A stretch of 64,000 bases of DNA from Peromyscus leucopus. Lineage: Eukaryota; Chordata; Mammalia; Rodentia; Cricetidae. The stretch is from the NCBI RefSeq assembly GCF_004664715.2, contig NC_051063.1:70170518-70234517 (forward strand). Direction: 5' to 3'. The notes under the pieces are model-generated. The model ran no database searches. It saw only the letters and a program-made list of their open reading frames with translations, and had not been told where the DNA came from. This document shows positions 22,953-34,940 of this stretch, one piece after another (position 1 is the stretch's first letter; each line of letters opens with the position of its first letter). The position numbers and the translations under genes were made by a program.

Positions 22953-23360
22953 TTGGCTTCTATTTCTGTGATAAATACCATGAACAAAAGCAAAGTGGGA
23001 AGAAATGGTTTGTTTGACTTATGGGTTAGATAGCCCATCATCAAGGGAAGCCAAGGCAGAAACTAGAGGCAGGAACCTGGAGGCAGGAACTGAAGCAGAG
23101 ACCAGAGACCATGGAAGAATGTTGCTTAATGGCTCTATTCCATAGCTTGCTCAGTTTGCTTTCTTATATACCCATAACCATCTTCCCAGTGCTGGAACTC
23201 TTCACAGTAGACTAGGCCCTTCTGCATCAACTGTCAACCAAGAAAATGCATCACATACTTGCCTACAGCCCAATAGGATGGGGGCATCTACTCAATTGAG
23301 ATTCCCACTTCTCGGATCATTCTAGTTTGTGTCAAGTTGACAAAAAACTAAGTAACACAG
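22953..23360 (-). repeat. 450-bp dispersed rodent repeat, reversed copy
   Basis: Starts ggcttctatttctgtgataaat, contains gaggcaggaacctggaggca, and ends agtttgtgtcaagttgacaa. This is the reverse complement of the 4176 family. Confidence 0.78.
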
Positions 23361-24229
23361 AGGTCATGATAAAGTAATCCATCATATGGATACAGAAATT
23401 AAGCCATAGGTCAAGGTAGGGAATGGGAGGCCTGAGGGGATAGATATGGAAGGAGCCAGACATAGTCCTTCCTCCATAACAAAGTTGTAGAGGACCCAGT
23501 AATTTGATGCCCTGGGTGAGATGGCCCAAGTTTATATGTCACTCCCAGCTGCCTAGCAACATCCAGAGAAAGGGAACTTGTTGCCAACCCAGGGAAGACA
23601 AGCAGATGTTTGGTACCTCCATTTTACATTGAGCTAGTTGTACTTTTGTTAATAATTTGAATGGCCTTGTCAATTAAATATCCTGGATATCCATCCTTTG
23701 ATAGAATTATATATTGCAGTATTTCATTCCTGTCTGTAGCAGCCTTTTCATTTTTATTATATCTCCTTGTGAACAGAAGGTAATAGCTTTACTGAAGTTC
23801 AATTTACATTCCCCGCCCCTAGTTTATTGCTGTTTCCTGGGTCTTATATAAGACAGTTTCACTGACTCCTGATTCACAAAGAGTTCTGCCATGTTGTATT
23901 CTAAAAGATGTTGGTCTGTGATTTGTCCCAGATTAATATCTGTGAAGTGTGAGAGGAAAGGGTTCAGGTGAGCCTTTCCCCAGTGAACTCTATGCCTGTA
24001 AGGAAGTTTACTTGGTCAGGATGAATTAGTCCTGTGTAAGGATTGTTGAATTGTCTTTGCAAATCTCATAGGATTTTTGTGTCTGTGTCAGGGTTCCTAC
24101 TTTGAGAACTATTGATATTCTGGCCAACTAATCCCTTGTTATAGCTGTCTACTTTGTGTAGAATATGATGGTTAGGGGCATTCTTGGCCTCAGCCAATAG
24201 CATCTTCCTCCCCAGTGGTAACAACTGAA
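23361..24229. other. Unique sequence
   Basis: Nothing recognised. Confidence 0.4.
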
Positions 24230-24560
24230 AATGATTTTTTTTTTAAAAAATGAAAAGGAAAAAAAAAAACCAAAAATGTTTCTTGACAAGAGAATTTATA
24301 AATAGATCATGAGATATTTATTCAGCTGCCAAATAGTAAAAGTGAATAAACTTGAGATACAAACGTGGGCATAGGTAACAAAAGCAAATCAAAATAATAA
24401 CAGAAATCAATAAAATATAAAAAAATTTACAAGAACGCTAAAGGCTAGTTCTTCAAAAAAAATCAATAGAACTTTATCAGAAAAAAAATGTTTTAAAATA
24501 TAACAAGAGCCACTGTCAGGGATGAGAAAGGAGGCGCCACTACAGAGCCTATAGATGCTG
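24230..24560 (+). mobile_element. L1 ORF2 fragment, sense
   Basis: A-rich. The order ataacagaaatcaataaaat, gctagttcttcaaaaaaaatc, aatagaactttatcag, ggcgccactacagagcctat follows an L1 ORF2 segment. No intact frame. Confidence 0.6.
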
Positions 24561-25731
24561 CCTATCTTTTGAGTTGCTTAAGGACCATGTCTCCTTTGAG
24601 AAAGATCTGTTTTGATTTCATCACTTTTCCCATTGGCTTTCCCCAGATTAATTTTCAGAAGATTTTAAAAATTAATTTTGATGCTAAACTTTCATATGTT
24701 ATATGAGTTTCAATATTGTTTTTCTAATCTATGATTTAGCCTCTCTCTACATGGGATTGCTTAGTGATGAGAAATTATTCAAAATAGTTGGCTTTATTCA
24801 ACTTTTATTTAATAGTATTTTCTTTGAGATCTTTCTAAAGACATCCTTTCCTATCCAGGGTGACAAAAGTATTAACTATTCTGTATTTTTATTATTTTTT
24901 TTATTTTGAGCTAGGCTTTTATCTTCCTACTCTACCTCCCTAGTGTTGTGGTGTCAGGCATATACCACCATTCCTGGCTTTGGAAAAGAAATGTTTACTT
25001 TCACATTTTTTAGTTTATCAGCAGTTGATTGATGGGTTTGGTAAGCAATAGGGATGCTATTTGAGTTTTCAAAATAATATGGATTATTTTGTCATCACTT
25101 ACTGCCATTCACTGTTTTTATTGCTAATATCTACTAATATGCTATGCCTGCTTGTTATTTTCTACATTTCCACGTGTCTCATGTTGTCTTTTGTGGTTTC
25201 TGTCCTTTTCTGCCAGTTTGGTGTTGTTTTTTCTCTAGTAATACGCTTCATTTCCCCTCACTTTTATAGAATTCACCATTTGATAGGACAAGCCCATGGC
25301 TGTTTCTCATCTGTCTTTCTGCAAATGCAGCCTTATTGGTTCCTTGATATCCCCTGTGCCACACTCTCACCCTCCCACACACATAGAGATTACAGTCATC
25401 AGACTGCAGAGAGTCCCACAGGGACCCTGGAAATCAGCTGCAGCTCATGTTGAAAAGCTGTCCTAATGGAATGTTCTGGAAAGACCTGGCATCCAAGTAC
25501 CTGGTTAGGTCAGAATTGCTGGGCAGGTAAGGGAAACTGGAGAAGTTCAGAGGCTTGCAAAGGTCTCAGAAGTGGCCTTAAGTGGAACTGGCAGTGAGTG
25601 TTGGTCCATGGGACATGTTTCTATCTTGGCTTTCCAACTTCTGAGCAAAGCAATCTGGCCTTGAGACCTCATTGGCTACCAGTCCTAGGGGCACTCTTTG
25701 TGTGGTCAGGTTTTCTTCTTCCTTTAGTAGC
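24561..25731. other. AT-rich then unique sequence
   Basis: An antisense B1 piece lies at about 24900-24982 (ttattttgagctaggcttt...ccaccattcctggctt). A 130-codon hydrophobic frame at 25061-25453 looks compositional. Confidence 0.4.
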
Positions 25732-25850
25732 TTCACCTAGCCCCGCTGCGTATGTCCCAAGCCCCCACCTAGCCCTGCTGCAAGTCCCAAGGCCCCACCC
25801 TACCATCCTCCATATCCAAGCCCCCACTTAGCTCTGCTGTGCCTCCCAAG
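25732..25850. repeat. Short minisatellite
   Basis: Three to four diverged copies of a unit with agccctgctg and tcccaagcccccacct. Confidence 0.7.
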
Positions 25851-26021
25851 CAGCTTGAGCCATTTCCCTTGCCCTTTGCTCCCCACACAACTTTTTTCAT
25901 TTGATTTTTGTATCCTATCATTTTATGCCTCTAAATCACTCCTAACTTGGAAAGTGTTTCAGGACTCCTTTGTATAGATATCTAGAGATGCTAAATACTC
26001 CTCCCACCCTTGTGCATGTGT

Positions 26022-26022
<1 letters not shown>

Positions 26023-26055
<33 letters not shown>
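26023..26055. repeat. (TG)n microsatellite
   Basis: About 15 TG units. Confidence 0.95.
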
Positions 26056-26059
<4 letters not shown>

Positions 26060-26329
26060 TTTACAGCCATGATAACAAGTGGACCTACGCCAAGTGGCTT
26101 CTTGGGCCTCTTCCCTTTCAGGCTCAGAGAGGAAGGCAAGGCCACACCTGGAGCTGACAGAGAGCTACAATTAATGAAGCTAAGGCTTGGGCTCTCACTA
26201 AAGTTCAAGTTCATTAGTGAAACTCCCTTTGTCTTGTCCTCTGCTTTCTGATGAACTGGTACTTATTTTGCAATCAAGAGTAAAACCGTTGAATTATAAT
26301 AATAACTAGCCTCATTAACTCTTTTGAGA
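26056..26329. other. Unique sequence
   Basis: Nothing recognised. Confidence 0.4.
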
Positions 26330-26470
26330 ATGTTAGAGCTCACATAAGCTCCAGGAGGGCAGAGATTTTTCTGTCTGCTGTGTCCATCACTGTGACCTCA
26401 GTACCCAGGCCAGCACCTCATCATGGTGGATGCTGCAGTAATGCTTACTGTGGAGGTAAAGAAATGAAAT
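26330..26470 (+). mobile_element. L2 3' end
   Basis: aagctccaggagggcagagat, gtccatcactgtgacctcag, ccaggccagcacctcatc: typical L2 3' sequence order. Confidence 0.65.
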
Positions 26471-26487
26471 TCAACTGATGCTTCCAC

Positions 26488-26665
26488 CAGCAGGCAGTAT
26501 GCTAAGGGCCTCCACTCCTCAACCTTTCTCGGCACTCATAATAATCCAGTAAAATAGAAAGCATAATGCTTCCTTTGTAGATAGGGAAGCTGAGGCACAG
26601 GGAAGGAAGGTGACTTGTCTAGGTTGAAAACTTCAGAAGCTGTGCAGGATGCAAGCCCACATTTG
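26488..26665 (+). mobile_element. MIR SINE
   Basis: ggcagtatgctaagggcctc, gatagggaagctgaggcaca, ggtgacttgtctaggttga. Confidence 0.78.
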
Positions 26666-26701
26666 TGGTATTTCCTCAGCCTCATTTACAATACCAGGCC
26701 C

Positions 26702-27067
26702 TGTATGTGGAGTTCTCTTGTCCCAAATGCCAGCTCCAAAATAACCACAAAGAGGCTTAATATTAATTTCAAATGCTCAACCAATAGCTCAGGCTTGTTA
26801 CTAACTAGCTCTTACAACTTAATCCATTTCTATTAATCTATGTACTGCCCCTGAGGCTCATCGCTTTTACCTCTATCCCATTTTGTGGGTCCAACTTGTT
26901 CTGCATGTAGCTGGCAACTCCAGACTCCACCCTTCTTCTTCCCAGCATTCTCCTACTCTGGCTTTTCCACTTTACCTTATTTTGTTCAGCTATTGACCAG
27001 TCAGCTTCTTTATTAAACCAGTCTCAGCAACATATATTCACACAGTGTAAAGGAATATTTCACAGCA
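26702..27067 (+). mobile_element. LTR (copy B), solo
   Basis: Starts tgtatgtggagttctcttgtcc, ends ttcacagca. Interior shares agaggcttaatattaatt, ccatttctattaatctatg and agcttctttattaa with copies A and C. Flanks ggccc / agccc suggest a 5-bp target duplication with one change. An old retroviral LTR without coding sequence. Confidence 0.75.
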
Positions 27068-27139
27068 AGCCCCATCTTTGACTGTCCACTGCTGTCATTT
27101 CCCTTCCCAGGAATACATGACTGGGGGGCGGGGGGAATT

Positions 27140-27859
27140 AAGCACATGAGAAGATGCTCAATGTTGTCAGCTATCAAAGAAATGCAACCACAATGGGCTA
27201 TCAGTTCACATGCATTTGGGTAGCTATAAGGAAGAAGGTGACAATAATAGGTGTTGGCAAGGATGGAAAAACAACAACAGTAGAAACAAACAAACAAACA
27301 AACAAAAAATGGAACCTGCCTATGCTATCACCCATGACAGAAGATGATTCAGTCACTTTGGAAAGCAATTAGTTTGGCAATTCTTCAAAATGTAAACACA
27401 GAGTGACAATACACCTCAGCATTTCAGTATATGTGGGCACACAGCTGCATGAAAATCTGTACACAAATGTTCACAGTAGTCTGGGTCAGCCTAAATGTCC
27501 ATCAGCTGATGAATGGATATCAGCTCACATGCGGCCTCTCCATGTAACATAGTATTACCCAGCTATGAAAATAAATAAAGTCCCAGCATGTGGTACAACA
27601 TGAGGCAACTGTATAAATGAGGCTAAGTGAAAGAAAGGCAAACAAGAAAGTCACATATCCCATCATCCCATTTAACGGAGCATCCAGGATAGGCTAGCCA
27701 GAGAGCAAAGGCGGGTTAGTGTATAACAAGGGCTGGGGTGACGGGGCCATGGGAAATAACTGCTAATGGGTCTGGGGCTGCTTTGGGAGGGGATAGAGGT
27801 GTCCTGGAGACACTGAACTGTGCTTGGCCTGTTCAAGATGGAAGCTTTTGTTTGTTTGT

Positions 27860-27890
<31 letters not shown>

Positions 27891-28115
27891 GTTTTTTGTT
27901 TTTTCGAGACAGGGTTTCTCTGTGTAGCTTTGGGCCTTTCCTGGAGCTCACTTGGTAGCCCAGGCTGGCCTCGAACTCACAGAGATCCACCTGCCTCTGC
28001 CTCCCGAGTGCTGGGATTAAAGGCGTGCGCCACCACCGCCTGGCTTTCAAGATGGAAGCTTTAAGGAAACTAAGTTGTACTCCACAAAACTGTTGTTTTA
28101 AACATACAGTTAATC
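27140..28115 (+). mobile_element. Ancient L1 3' UTR, sense, split by B1
   Basis: gaagatgctcaatgttgtca, agtcactttggaaagcaatt, aatgtccatcagctgatgaa, attacccagctatgaaaata, then past the B1 actccacaaaactgttgttt. Classic order of an L1M-type 3' end. Confidence 0.75.
27849..28045 (-). mobile_element. Young B1 SINE with 17-bp TSD
   Basis: Antisense, full length, with a GTTTT-type tail reversed at its left. Flanked by a perfect 17-bp duplication ttcaagatggaagcttt at 27832-27848 and 28046-28062. It has the tagctttgggcctttcctgg variant. Confidence 0.95.
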
Positions 28116-28202
28116 ATCTGGTGATGGGAGGAGCAGGCATAGCTCAGCTCAGCAGGAAGCGGTGTGGTTAGAGAACAACCGGGATGGCGAAGATCCAGGC
28201 CT

Positions 28203-28625
28203 CCGTTTCTAGTTTCATTTCTATTGCTGTGATACAATATCCTGAGCAAAGGTGACTTAGGGGAGGAAAGGATTTGTTTAGCCTAATTTCTGGTTACAGT
28301 CAATCATTTTGGAAAAGTCGGGGTAGAAACTCAAAGCTTCAGCTAGTCATGTCATATCTATGGTCAGGGGCATCGGGAATGAAGCCAACACGCTGCCTAC
28401 TCACTGCTGCTTTCATCTAGCTTTCTACTGTCCTGTAGAGTTCAGGACCCCCTGCCTAGAGAATGATGCCACCCACAGTGGGCTAGGTCTACATCAACTA
28501 GCAATCAAGACCAAGGCCATCCTTTGCAGACATGCCCACAAGCCAGCTTGGTCTAGATAATTTCTCACTAAGACTTTCCAGATGATTCTGGATTGTGTCA
28601 AGTTGACCCTTAAAGCTAATAGACT
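28203..28625 (-). repeat. 450-bp dispersed rodent repeat, reversed copy
   Basis: Starts cgtttctagtttcatttctattgctg (in part), ends gattgtgtcaagttgaccc. More diverged than the 22953 copy. Confidence 0.72.
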
Positions 28626-30524
28626 TGATGTCATTGACTGAGTGACATCATCAGGCTTGACTGAGTGAGACTGATTCTGCTGCTTCCTGCCTGAGGCTTT
28701 AGGGGGGGAGCCCTGCCTATCTCGGGGCCACCATTTCCTTCTTTGTGTTGAAGTATAAGTGGGTAGGAGAATGTCTCTGGAGGCTTTGGATTCTTATGTG
28801 CTTCTCACCTCCAGGGGCAGTTTCTGTGATTCTTGTCCTAGCATGAGGTTTATTTTAAGCAGGAGGGCAGGGTAGAGAGGACAGGGACCACTGAGAGCTG
28901 TGGCTGCGTTCAACCGTGACGAAAAGCCTGAGAACTCAAGGGGCAAGCCTTCCAGGTGAGAGCAACCTCACTCTAATTGTTCAGCATGGCTGATAAGCTG
29001 TTAGAGAGTCCTGCAGAGGCTCCTTCGCCTTCTATGCAGGGATCCAGCTAATGGCAGGAGTGGGGGCAGGTCTCTCCAAGCCTGGGCTTTTCCTCTCCTG
29101 TTGGGCTCTCAGATCCAGCCCAGCGATGGTGCCTCTCCCCACTCTCCACCCCAGCCGCTTGATGTGCTGTGTGCAGCTAATGGCTCTTCTAATGACAGAC
29201 TTACCACGTGGGGCTTTCAGACACAGCACCAGCCTCATTTGTCCAGCTCTTGGCGGAGCCTGTAATCAGCTCAGTGGGCTCTGGGAACCAGGCTTGCTGC
29301 TCTGGCCAATTCAGCCAAACAGACTAACAACAAGAAGCCACGAGTCCCATACCCAAGTGTCACACTGCTCCACCCTGACATCTTATGAGAATATTTTTGC
29401 ATCTTATTTCTCTAATGAACCTGAGTTGACAGGTTCCTCTGATGTCCCTGGAGTGCATACTTGGCAGATGGGCTTAGGCCATCTCTGGTCCTCTTTTGAA
29501 GAAGTTTCAAAACTGTCCCATTTTCTGTCCCCATGTTTGGTCATCCTCTAGCCTTGAACCCTTGCTCATCCTCTAGAAAACTACATGCCTATGCCTAATG
29601 ACCTGGGCAACTGGGTTCCCCTTACAGGCTGGATGTCACCTGGGCTGAAGCTGCAGAGGAGCTTCCTCTGCTTGGTCACCATTGTCCCTACTTTTTTGCA
29701 GCTACCCACCTGAATAATGGTTTCCCCTGAAATCAAATGGCTGAATGACTTCAATAGGGTATAATAATGATTAATGTTTGGCAAGCTTGATGAAGAAGAA
29801 AGTATAGCATGAGAAGCCCAATGCAAACTAGGCCAGTTTCTTTTTACTGAAAGGACAAAGTTCAAGCGGAGACTGCTGCCCTCTCCCATACACCTTGGCT
29901 CACATGTCCTCAACACTTCATGTCCCAGCCATGGTAGGACAGGACTCCATGAGAAAATGGTGCACTGAGCCCTCGTGAGGGCTTAGGCTTAGGCTACAGC
30001 TGAATGGGGTCTGGAACCTAGTGTCCCTGCAGCCTGCCTGCATTCTTCCCAGATGACCATGCTGTGCCCTCCTAGAGCCAGAGGAATAAAGACAAGAGTC
30101 TCTCCTTCCATCTTCTTCCATCAAGTCTTCCTATGATATGAGGCATGGCTCTCCACTTAGGTTCCTGTGGAATGGCGGGATGTTTAGTACCCACACCTGG
30201 GCCCTGATTTGCCTGACTGGGCTCTACCCACTAACTCTGTAGACTACTCAGGAAAAGAGAAGTCTCTCCTTCCTTTTCTTTTCCAAATCCACTTTGAAAG
30301 AGTGTGAGCCACATGACACTATTTGCCCATGTTCAGTTGCAGCCATCTGTCACCACTGATCAGGACCTTAACCATGATCCTACCTCCCATTTCCCCCTCA
30401 CTCCATGCAAGCAGTAGCCTAGGAGGGAAAGATAACTCGTTAAAAATGGTGATTTTCATGTGGCTGCTTATATGGTCTGTGTATCTGCCTCTCTCCCCTA
30501 CAGATTTTCCAAGTAAATACTGTA
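28626..30524. other. Single-copy block, 1.9 kb
   Basis: No repeat recognised. The 166-codon frame at 29051-29551 has no splice context or known similarity. Conserved non-coding DNA is possible. Confidence 0.45.
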
Positions 30525-30712
30525 GGGCTGAGATGATTAAAAGACCTGAGTTCAACCCCCAAGAACCAACATAAAAAAAGCTGGGCACAGTTGTACATGA
30601 ATTCATCCCAATGCTGGGGAGGCAAAGGCAGGCAGTTCCCTTAAGCTGGCTGGCCAGCCAGCCTACCTTCTGTAGTGACTTATAGGCCAAGGACACTGTC
30701 AGAAACTAAAGC
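30525..30712 (+). mobile_element. B4-like composite SINE, sense
   Basis: ggctgagatgattaaaagac, ctgagttcaacccccaagaac, agctgggcacagttgtacat, tggctggccagccagcctac. Confidence 0.68.
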
Positions 30713-31335
30713 TGGTTAAAGTCTGAGGAATGATGCTCGAGATAGCTCCCTAATCTCCATGTATGAAAGAACTGCAGTCTACCTAAGAGACTATCACATA
30801 AGGTCAAGACAGAGCCACAGAATGAAAGGCAAAGCAGAAACTGCAAGAAAGGATGAGAAGCCACGGCCCAGATATTTGTGCATCCACTGTATTCAGCATT
30901 ACTCAAGCAGCCAAAATGCAGAGGCATCTCAAGTGCTAGCTAATAAATGAATAGATAGGCAGATTGCCATCTATCTGTACAACAGGATGCTACTCGGCCT
31001 TCAAATGGACAGGGAATTCGAACACATATATAATCCCGAGGATATTATATTATATGAAACATACCAGTCAACAATGTTGCTTCTGTGTTCAACTCAGATG
31101 CCGTTCCTAATGCTGGGGACTCATAAAGGCAGGAGGCTAGGTGCCAGAGCCTGGAGGAGTGTCAACAGAGCGTTGGTATTGTGTAAGGATGGCTTCAGTT
31201 CTGCAAGATGGGAAGTTCTAGGAGCTAGATGGAGTAACTGTTGTGTAGCAGCCTGACTGCTCTTAGTGCCACCAAATCTCATGCTTTAAAATGAAAGAGA
31301 TGGGAAATGTTACATTGTGTATGTTTACAACAGAT
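30713..31335 (+). mobile_element. Ancient L1 3' UTR, sense
   Basis: gatatttgtgcatccactgt, caacaggatgctactcggcc, atggcttcagttctgcaagatg (part), tgttacattgtgtatgttta. Confidence 0.68.
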
Positions 31336-32266
31336 CTTTACACCCTTAAGAGGCAAAGATCTCCATGTCACCTCCCCCTCCCCATTAGGCTATGGACTCT
31401 TCAGGGACAGGGACTTCTGAGTGCTGTGTGTCTATGTTCTTCTGGTACTGTACTCTACCAAGGCTAGGGGTGGTGGTGCTGATGCTGTCATGTGAGCAAA
31501 CCTCACTATGAATGTGGGATTTGTACATGCCTATCATGTCGGGTGGTCTTCACAGTTGAGGATAGTGCCCTTGTTTTGCCCCCCCCCCCCAGAGGAGACT
31601 CACATTCCTGCCACTTAGCAACAGAGCCACTGCATCAGATTTCCAAGAAACTGTGCCTCACACTCTGGGGGTCTTGCTCAATTAGATTCCCTGGGACTGA
31701 AAAAATCCACAGGCTTTTAAAATGTCTTTGTTTTACTCCATAATTGACTAATTATATGGACGGTGCCTAGCCAACATCTGCCTCGAGGTCAGCCCTCCAT
31801 CCAATTCAGCCATTGTGACCTGATGGTGACACACCTCGGGTTCAGCCAGTGACATTCACATTGCCCAACCGCTTACAAAGGCACTGCTCATCTAGATAAT
31901 GACCACGCTGTGGATGCCTCATCCCAGAGCATAAAGCTGTCACCATCCCAAATGATCCGTTTCATTGAAGGTTCCGAATTATGCAGCTGGCCAGATCTCC
32001 CCTTTGGCCTTAGCCATTGCATCTCATGCTTGAGTAGTGATTCATGTGTGGCAGGGCCATCTCAGCCCAGGGTTTTCAGTTCAGTAACTTCTGTAGTGTG
32101 TTACTAGCTCCTATCCCAGTTTAAACAGCACATCTCTATGTGGTTAGCCACAATCCTTACCTGTGCGTTCACTGTTATGGTTTGTTTCCTGTAACCATCC
32201 GTAGTCTGAGAATATCAAGTGGCAAACTACAAAAGGAAACAATTCATGTTTTAGAAGTTGGATTGT
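31336..32266. other. Unique sequence
   Basis: A weak L2-like piece at about 31370-31445 (ggctatggactcttcaggga) and a poly-C run near 31579; otherwise unique. Confidence 0.4.
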
Positions 32267-32360
32267 GTGTGCTGAGGAGATAGCTTGATGGGTAAAGTGC
32301 CTACAGCACAAGCCTGAGGACCTGCGTTTGATTCCCCAGAATCTACATTTGAAAAAAAAA
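32267..32360 (+). mobile_element. SINE head with A-tail
   Basis: tgctgaggagatagcttgat, cctgaggacctgcgtttgat, then a poly-A run with aaagaaag. Confidence 0.65.
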
Positions 32361-32384
32361 AAAAAGAAAGAAAGAATCCAGAGT

Positions 32385-32905
32385 TAGGGCTGGAGAGAGG
32401 ACTCAGTAGACTGAGCTCTTATTGAGCAGTGTGAGGACTGGAGTTCAGATCCTAGCACCCAGGTAACAAGCTGGGCATTGTCGCTTGCAAGTCCGTAACC
32501 CCAGTGCTAAGGAGGTTAGAGGAAGGAGGATCTCTGGGCCTTGCCAGCTGCTAGTCTAGCTGGAAAATGACCAGATCCAGGTTCAGCTAGAGACTCTACC
32601 TCAAAAGAATAAAGTAGGCAGGCAGTGGTGGCGCACGCCTTTCAATCTTAGCACTTGGGAGGCAGAGTCAGATGGATCTCTATGAGTTTGAGACCAGCCT
32701 GGTCTACAGAGGGAGTTCCAGGACAGCCAGGACTGTTACACAGAAAAACCCCCTGTCTCTGCAAAACAAAAACAAAACAAAACAAAACAAAAAAAGAATA
32801 AGGTAGAGAGTGATAGAGAACCCTCCTTTGGGCTCTGACAATACACATACACATATGTACCAGTACACACATGGGCATATACAACACACACACACACACA
32901 CACAC
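32385..32905 (+). mobile_element. B4-like SINE split by B1
   Basis: Left part 32385-32616 (agggctggagagaggactca...tctacctcaaaagaataaagta) and right part 32792-32905 (aaaagaataaggtagagagtg... to a CA run) reconstruct one element around the B1. Confidence 0.78.
32617..32791 (+). mobile_element. B1 SINE nested in B4-like SINE
   Basis: ggcaggcagtggtggcgcac to an (AAAAC)n tail. Target duplication aaaagaataaagta (32603-32616) / aaaagaataaggta (32792-32805), 13 of 14 matching. Confidence 0.9.
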
Positions 32906-32906
32906 A

Positions 32907-33126
32907 TCCCAGCATGATGGTGCATATTTGTAATCCCAACACTGAGAAGGTAGAAACAGGCAGATCTATGGGGATTATTGGCTGGTCAACCTAGCCTACT
33001 TGGTAAGTTCTAAGCCAATGGAAAAAAAAAAGCCAAACAAACAAAAAAATAAAGCCAACAACAAAAAAAAAAACAGTATAAATAGTACCCAAGGATTTAT
33101 AATGAAGACTGTCTTCTAGCCTCCAC

Positions 33127-33172
<46 letters not shown>
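32907..33172 (+). mobile_element. SINE fragment ending in (CA)n
   Basis: cccagcatgatggtgcatatt, ctggtcaacctagcctactt, A-rich segments and a 43-bp CA run at 33130-33171. Confidence 0.58.
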
Positions 33173-33173
<1 letters not shown>

Positions 33174-33610
33174 ACAAAGTTTTACTACAGCATATTATTT
33201 TGATTTTTCATGCTTTGTCATTGGTTACTGTTGCCAATCTAGTATTCTCTCTGATTTTTCAATGCATTTGTCATAGGTCACTTAGTACAGGAAAGGCACA
33301 GTATGTAGATAATTGATACCATCTGCAAGACTCTAGTTGGGTCTTGGACTACTCCCCTTGCTAGAAAAGGGGGAATAACTGTAGAAGCCACTTTAAATTG
33401 ACTCACATCTAAATCACAAGATAATCTTCTTTATATCTTAGGGTCAAAGATAGTTTATTTGATTGTATAAAGCCAACCATAAAGCTATTACAATAGATGG
33501 AATGTCATATTCCTGAATTTGAGCTAGATTAACTTATAAAAAACTATCAATAAGTAGATTAAATTAACATTGTGATGTTAGCTGAGTATATTTAGTCTAA
33601 AGGAACTTTA
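33173..33610. other. Unique AT-rich sequence
   Basis: Nothing recognised. Confidence 0.4.
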
Positions 33611-33828
33611 AAAATGATTTATTTTTATTTTTAAAAATTATACGTATCTGTACAAGTCTGTGTACATGTGAGTGCAGGTCTCCACAGAGTCCAGGAGAGG
33701 GCATTAGGTGCCCTCAAGCTAGATTTACCAGTGGTTGTCATTGACCTAGTGTGGGTGCTAAGAACTCAGCTTTGTTCAGCTGCAAAAGTGGTCCATGCTC
33801 TTAACCTCTGAGACATCTCTGCAGACCT
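33611..33828 (-). mobile_element. B3-type SINE, antisense
   Basis: atgatttatttttattttta tail, tgtacatgtgagtgcaggtc, ends cttaacctctgagacatctc. Confidence 0.78.
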
Positions 33829-34494
33829 CCTGAGGAACTTTTACACTGACCGACTCACTGCTTTAGTAAGTAACTGACATTGTCACAGCAAATGAAACAC
33901 AAGAAAGTAAAGGCAGGTTGGGAAGAAATCTTCTGGCTCTGGATGGTACTTAAAGGTTTTTTCCTTGGGTCTAACTGTTCCCTGTAGGAAGCTTTTAAAC
34001 AATTCATATGAAACTCATTGTACTTGTCAAATGAGTCTCAGATGTTAACCCCAAATTAGTGGTGACAAGAAGTGGCCTTGAAGTGGCTATACACCACCTG
34101 GTTGCTAGGTAAACATTCCAATGATTTCATCAGCCAGACCAGGGTGGAACTGACTCATTCTGAGAGTAGCAACAGATACAAACTGTGGCTATGTTCCTTG
34201 ATTTGGCAAAGCACATCTTCATCATTAGATGGTCTCTGAAATGAAGTAAGATGGCTTTTAAGCATCAGTGGGACATGATCAAACTGTCTAGGGAAGGTAT
34301 GTTCTGTTTTTCCCCCTCCACAGTTATCAGAGTATAAATGTTATGCTTGTCTGATGTATACTTGGTGTCTTCAACTGACCAGACATCATTGAAACCAAGT
34401 TCCAGGAAGAGATGTGATGTTAGCTGGAGTCAAACTGATTATCAGGCACAGGAGGATGTGTGCCTGATACACATTTGTCTGGGACAGGCTGCAA
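33829..34494. other. Unique sequence
   Basis: Nothing recognised. Confidence 0.4.
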
Positions 34495-34940
34495 GTTGAC
34501 TTGTTTCCCCCTGAAAGATGTGTCAAGCCTAACCCTTGATGGCTTAAGCATAACCTTATTGAAAAGCAGAGTCTCTGAAGATATGGCTGTGTTAAGGGGA
34601 AATCACACTGAATTAGGGTAGTCCCTAGACCTAGTATCTTTACAAGGGCAAAAGGATTTAGAGAAAGATGGCTGTGGGAAGATGGGGGCAGAGGCCTGAG
34701 CCAGGTGGCTACAAGTCAAGAAAACGAATGGACTCCAGCAACGTCCAGAGTCTGGAAGTCACAGGAAGGACCATCCCCAGCAGCCATCAGTGGAAGCACA
34801 GTTTTCCTCAGTTTCCTACAGTCACCTTAGTTTCCAGCCTCAGTGCTATAAGAGAATAAATTATTGTTGCTGTGAGCCTCACGGTTTATATCAATCTGTT
34901 ATGCCATTTATGGACAACCTGTGTAGACTCCAACACAGCC
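34495..34940 (+). repeat. Ancient LTR-like mammalian repeat
   Basis: tcaagcctaacccttgatgg, cacactgaattagggtagtc, ctttacaagggcaaaaggat, ctataagagaataaattattg. Family not assigned. Confidence 0.5.

Noticed and set aside
25061..25453. 130-codon hydrophobic frame resembling a membrane protein
   Set aside because: Hydrophobicity follows from T-rich sequence; no start context or known family.
29051..29551. 166-codon plus frame in single-copy DNA
   Set aside because: No matching splice sites, no recognised domain, and composition looks like translated non-coding DNA. Cross-species frame conservation would change this view.
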